Both the position numbers and the translations under genes were made by a program. Below, one piece after another: positions 58,647 through 64,000 of a stretch of 64,000 nt of DNA (position 1 is its first letter; each line of letters opens with the position of its first letter). The notes below the pieces were generated by a model, which did not search any database, was not told the origin of the DNA, and worked only from the letters and a program-made list of their open reading frames with translations. Source of the stretch: Luscinia megarhynchos (lineage: Eukaryota > Chordata > Aves > Passeriformes > Turdidae); NCBI GenBank assembly GCA_034336665.1, contig JAPFBE010000002.1:7610146-7674145 (forward strand), read 5' to 3'.

Positions 58647-61600
58647 ACATATATAAAACTGAATTTTAACAATGTAAAATTGTATGGGAGTAATTTATAA
58701 GCCAGACCTCAAATTTCCCCCGTTGTTTTCTTTTTAAAATCTGCCAAGTTGCTGTGCAAAGAGAAGATTCCCCAGCTCCCATCTTGCACTACCATTGCTT
58801 TTTCAGACTAGGGAGCCCAAATGCTGTTCTTTCCCTTCTCCTGGCGGAAATAGATAGCCACCTCTGATTGCTCCACTTGCATTTGTTGGCAGACATAGCC
58901 AAGCTAGGTTTATTTAAATAACCATTTCTGGCAGACTGCAGACCCAGTAACACATGTTAGTTTCAGGACCTTTTGTAGGTCCTTTCTACTCCAAAATACC
59001 CAATTAAATTAACATTTCCTTTGTTTTTCTATGAATAGCATGCATCGGACAGAAGTGGAAGCAGAAAGTAGAAGTAAAATACAAAACCACACTGGAAAAT
59101 GCAAGACCATATTGCTCTGAAACCAGAGAGCCCAGAGCACCATCATCAGAGAAGTGCAGGTATCTACAATGTACAGGGACCTTTTACTGAAGTGACACAC
59201 AAAATTTTCCAGACTGGGTACCAGGAGTGTGTCAGAGCTCAGAGGAAAGTATAAGAGAAAGTAAATTAAAAAGCAACACCTATTTGTAACACTGGATCAT
59301 CACTGATTAACCTGGTCTCCTTCCTCAATCCACTTCCTGTGATCACACAAATGTGGTAGATCTAGCACATTTGTTCATGAAGGCCTCAATTTCAATTTTT
59401 TTTTTGGAAAAACAGGAAGTGGAACAGAGAGCTGCAATGCAAGCTGGGACATGATTAAAAGTAAAATGAGGATGTTGGGTAAATTACCTTTCACAGTACT
59501 CTTCACTGCCACAGCTGACCTGTCTTTCCTACTTGTGCTTGCTCATGAAAACCCTAAAGAATCAGCTGCCTCAACAGTACAAAAGAAGGCTAAAAAGGAT
59601 TGCAATACTCTGTTAGTTGTCAGAGGTAAATGGCCAGGGAAAAAAATAACAGCAAACGTTACCTTTAGAGGAACAATTTGCCACAAGAGCAAAAGGAAAT
59701 AACAGATCCTGAGTACATCTTGGAAGACTTGTACCACAGCACTGAGTTTCTGGAAAAGTCTCCCAACTGGTACAGCACAACAAAAATTCCCACCTCACTT
59801 ATTTGGAGATGAAGGTTCTCCAAGCTAGACAGGGGTTATATAGACAGCAGGCTACACCCAGCAACCTGTGCCAAGACTTGTGCCCTGAAGATGCCAATGC
59901 CTCTGCAGAGAGGTCTTGGATGGACACCCACAGGGGAGGACAATCAGCTTAGAGCAACACAGTCTTCTGAGAGGGAGAAAAGGTAACAGGAGTTTCTCCT
60001 CTGGGAGGAGAGGAAAGAAGTTAGTAAATAGTTAATCAGTACAAATTACTCTTTACTTCACAGAAGGTGCTGCTTCAAAGTCTTAAAAGGTGCTCCTGAG
60101 ACACCACTCTTTTCTCAGCTCCAATGGCTGAGCTGCCTTGAACAGCTTAAGGGTTTTTGAACTTTCACCCCTCCCATGCATTGTCTTCTGCTAGAAAGAG
60201 GAAAGTTCTGCCCTTAAAACCTGAATTACCTTTTCCCTTTGATGAAAATATACGACTTTTGTGAGCCTGTAGGTAGCTGAAGCAATTTACTGTAGTGGCA
60301 TGTTCCCCATCCTCTTTTGCTGCAACTAGTCTTTCTGCAATTATTGATTCTTGCACTGCTTAAAGCCAGTAACATTTATAATAAATATTTTAAAAAAAAA
60401 AAAAAACACACAAAAAAACCCAGGAAAATATCATAGCAAGAAAACACATATATGGAGGTAGCTGAACAGACTCCAGACACTTTCCAAATAAAGAGGTTGG
60501 TCACACCAGGGAAACAGTACTGCAGAACAGTTTGAGAAAGGGTTGAAGTGGTCCTCTTCTGTAGGCAAGTAACTGGCATCCACATTTCAGGATGCACAGG
60601 ACATAAGATTCAAAGGCAATTTATACCCTCTATCCTGCTACTATGAAACTAAATCCTCCTTGTCTTCTGGAGAAAGAGGATGGTGTCTCCTTTGACCAGA
60701 ATGTTTCACAGGCATGTGCCCATTCAGACATAACATGCTAGGAGATTTGATTGCCTCAATAATTCAGAGAAATTACATGGACTTTGTACTGTTATTTCCT
60801 CTTTTCATTATCATGCTGAACAGAAAAATATCCTAAAATAGACCAACTAACATCCTGCAAAGAACATGAATATCTAGGAAATCCTGGACAATGCATATTA
60901 TAAATAAATAGCATATGGATATATATCTTTCTTAACAGCAAGAGATTTACAGTCTCCCACTTTGCATTTGTTTATCACCCTCTCAATGTTACAGGTCCAC
61001 ATTGTGAAAGGAAACTCACTGACTTAAGATTAAATCCTTATACTTCCAGTGGATGTTTAAAATAAATTGTGCAGCATGTTATGTAAAAATCATAGTGTTC
61101 ATTCTCCATCTATAAGGACTGAGTTTTAAACTGACTTTTCAAAGCACTGCCAGAAGAACACAAATTATCTACAACCTCCACTTCACCCACAATATTCACC
61201 ACTGTCTTATGGCATTTACCTGGCAACATCAAAAGTTATCAATAACTAAAAATCTGCTAAGTCATACTTCATGACTAATCCTTAACAGGAAGAACAAGTG
61301 ATATTCCTAAACCCTCATTTAAGCTAATTCCTGCAATTTCTATTTAAATGTTCATTTAAATTAGATCCATTAAGTCAGACTTCAGCAATATTCAGCAATA
61401 TTTTGTCCACATTCTCATCTAACGTGTTTCCCCATTTCCACTGCACATTAGTGCAAATTTGGTCACCACTGAACAGATTTAAGAATTTAAGAATTGAAGC
61501 AATAGACAGGAACAATGCAGGAGAGGTCAGGAAAAAGTTATTACCATAACATTTCCTATATACAGTATAAGGGAATCATCATCACTAATCTCCCTCTCAC

Positions 61601-64000
61601 AGCTTATTGGTAAAGTTTTGATTTGGCAAAGATTCCTTCCTTACAGGCCTGGACTTCATCATTTTTGCTCACTTTCAATGTCAGTGTCACTGTTCACCTG
61701 CATGTCCAAAGCAGAAGAAAATATGTAGAAAGGTCTCAATCAAATCCTGTACAAGAATATCCAGAACAACAACTATGAATGTCTTCTTCAGATGCCTCAG
61801 TTTCACTATATAGGTCTGACACATAAAAATCTGTGTACTTTCACATATAGACAAAACAATTGCATCTGCAATGCAGTAGGGAAGGAGAAAACTTATATAA
61901 AGGGGTAAAAAATGAAAAACTATGTTTTGAAGAGCTCTCAAGTACAATCACTGCATGTCCTATGTGAAAAGATTTTGGAACTCTGCACAAGTGGCTTGTG
62001 AAATTACTTATCTAGGTTACCTGAGAAAAAATTTAAGCATTTTATTGTACATACCACAGCATTTAAAAAATGAACCTGGAGAGATATTTTAATAAGAAAG
62101 AAGACTACAATTAAATCACTTCTGAATCAAGAAACTATTGCACTATTTTCCTTAAGTAATAGATCTATCTGTGAGCGAGAAGTGGGCTGTATGACTTTCT
62201 TTCAGATAAATATTATTCAGTGTCATAAATCCAAATGAACTGTGCAGTCCAAAGAAGTATCTACCAGCTTCATTCATGCCTTAATGTATTTCATTCTCCC
62301 CTGCTACCTTGACTATTAAAAGATATGTTTAGCAGCAATTGGTTCACCAGTTAGAAAATATTTGATTTATATGCATGAAGCATCTGCCACAACCATAACT
62401 CAGTAATTTCCTAAAAGGATTGTTATTGCTTTTGGATTCTCATGGTTTTAAACGTTTATCAAGACTGGAGCTATGATTTTTTCTATATGTCAGTTGTGAC
62501 CAGCTGCACAGAAGCTAAAATTGTATCTGTATACATGGATATGTGTGTGTTTTGAGTAAAAGCCCTGAGACTGGACAAGACTTAACAAGAATGTTAAAGG
62601 TAAAAAAGGCTAGCACCAAAAATTTAAAAAGAGACAGTGTAAAAGTACACAAACAGCCCTATGCAACTCTGATACATGGCAACAGTTTGAGAAAACTTGT
62701 AGATATGTAACCAAACATATTTTCATACTGCATCATATAGACCATATTGCACACCAAGGTCTTTCATGAGGACTCTTCAGATATATTAATCTCTTTTCAT
62801 GTTAGACTACTCAGCTTAGCAACCAGAGCAGATAAGGTGCATAATGTTACAAAGACTGGAAATAGAGCCTCAGGTTAATCATTTGGTTTAATTTCCACAC
62901 ATTCATTCAAAACACACGTGAAACTAATATTAAGAAGTAAAAAAGTTGGAAATTACATTTCTTTTTCAAGCAATATCCCATTTTAATTATTGCTCTGGCT
63001 ACCATGAGGCATTTCCATCTCCAGCACCAGTATGAAGTAGTTTTATTCTCCCATCTTCTGCTCAAATAATTATTGTATTGATTTCTTAGCTAAATATATT
63101 ACCCATGGACTCTGCAAATTCTGCATTTTTAACAGTAAGTGATAAATATGCACTGGCACTCCAAGTATATAGGCATGATTTGAGGCTTGTTGTGCCAATG
63201 GAACAGTGCTTAGATTTGGCCTGTCTGTAATGCATCCATTGCACTGTAAAACCAACAAATATTAATAAAACTCCTTGTGAATCTTGTCAGAAACTGGATT
63301 CAGTGTAAATTCATGCTGTATAAATCTCAGCCTTTATGTGTTAAACAAATTTCATGCAGTATTTAAAACCTTTATTCATAATTAAATTGTCTAAATTGCC
63401 TCAAAGACCAGTGAATGTATTGCAAACCTATTCAGTGGCTCCCATATGCAGCTGGTTACCAGTTGTCACTGATCTCAAATTGGTTCCTTCTCTAGAAACT
63501 CTTTCATGGCACTGACTTGTAACTATCCAAAGGGTCTTCTAGGAGCCTTCTAAATAATTTCTTGTCTAAATGTTTGGCCAGAAAGAAGAGGAAATTCCCT
63601 CTTTTCACCAGCTCTGCCTTCATTCTAGCAGCTCCATAGTCCTTTATGAAGTGTACTGAAATGGATGCAGCAGAAGAGCCTGAGAAATTCTAACTCAAAT
63701 GATCTGACAAATTGTGACTTGTGCTTTTAATCACAGCCTAGAAAAAGCATTTTGCTGCAACAATTCATCTTGCAAGTGTGCTTATAGGAAGCAGATGACT
63801 TTTTCTGCCACATGCAGAAATAATTATTTGAATGGATACTACCTGCTCTTCTGATTTTTTCTCAGTTTAGTGTCCAAGTAAATTGTAGAGATATAATAAA
63901 TGTCAGGATATACCCCACCCCATCTTAAAATAACCTCTCAGTTTCTGCAGAAACATGAGATAATGGAATTCATTTGTTTATTTGTTCACTAATTATTCAG

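Larger units (their letters stand above)
55344..64000. other. AT-rich stretch without a supported gene
   Basis: It holds a 19-base A-run (57555-57573), a TG repeat (58630-58646), an A-rich tract (60391-60418) and a doubled TTCAGCAATA (61381-61400). Frames are 86 codons or fewer and unrelated to known proteins. No exon, RNA gene or other named transposon was recognised. Confidence 0.45.

Noticed and set aside
1..64000. CRISPR array, phage, prokaryotic operon or defence system
   Set aside because: No regularly spaced repeat-spacer structure, ribosome-binding sites or dense gene packing occur. The repeat content is avian.

Overview
The window looks like AT-rich nuclear DNA from a bird, most likely a songbird. 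The evidence is its repeats: several CR1 LINE pieces, three near-complete LTRs and one LTR fragment of one avian ERV family, and two copies of a tRNA-derived SINE that resembles the passerine TguSINE1 type. There is no prokaryotic operon structure, CRISPR array, rRNA or intact tRNA gene. Family names rest on remembered consensus sequences, not on a database search.

Layout. 1-18090 is mostly unassigned AT-rich sequence with a SINE end (235-320), an LTR (2373-2967), a CR1 3' end (8615-9249), an old CR1 scrap (about 10065-10170), an isolated GC-rich island with a CTCF-like motif (12140-12690), a 17-bp hairpin (13445-13484), a 53-bp identical duplication (15543-15659) and a TA/TG microsatellite. 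18091-22712 is a GC-richer block. It holds an antisense CR1 split by an AT-rich insert, then the only convincing protein-coding gene of the window (promoter about 20075-20185, ORF 20305-21813, 502 codons, no intron seen), a second antisense CR1 fragment, and a broken partial copy of that gene (22410-22712). 22713-47886 is again mostly unassigned, with CR1 tails, an antisense LTR, an LTR fragment, an 84-bp perfect tandem duplication and simple repeats. 47887-49771 is a CR1 cluster in which an LTR has landed inside a CR1 reverse-transcriptase region. 49772-64000 carries a 59-bp duplication, a moderately GC-rich stretch with CA repeats, a cluster of three perfect inverted repeats (53626-53707), one SINE and low-complexity tracts.

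The most interesting object is the 502-codon gene. I do not recognise its product. It has a TATA box, a stop codon just before its ATG, a charged helical region, a repeated module of about 43 residues present twice, a long acidic/Pro-Ala-rich part and a short basic C-terminal helix. The decayed relative 0.6 kb downstream shows that this is a duplicating family. The rest of the window contains no exon I can support, so it is probably a gene desert or the inside of a large intron.
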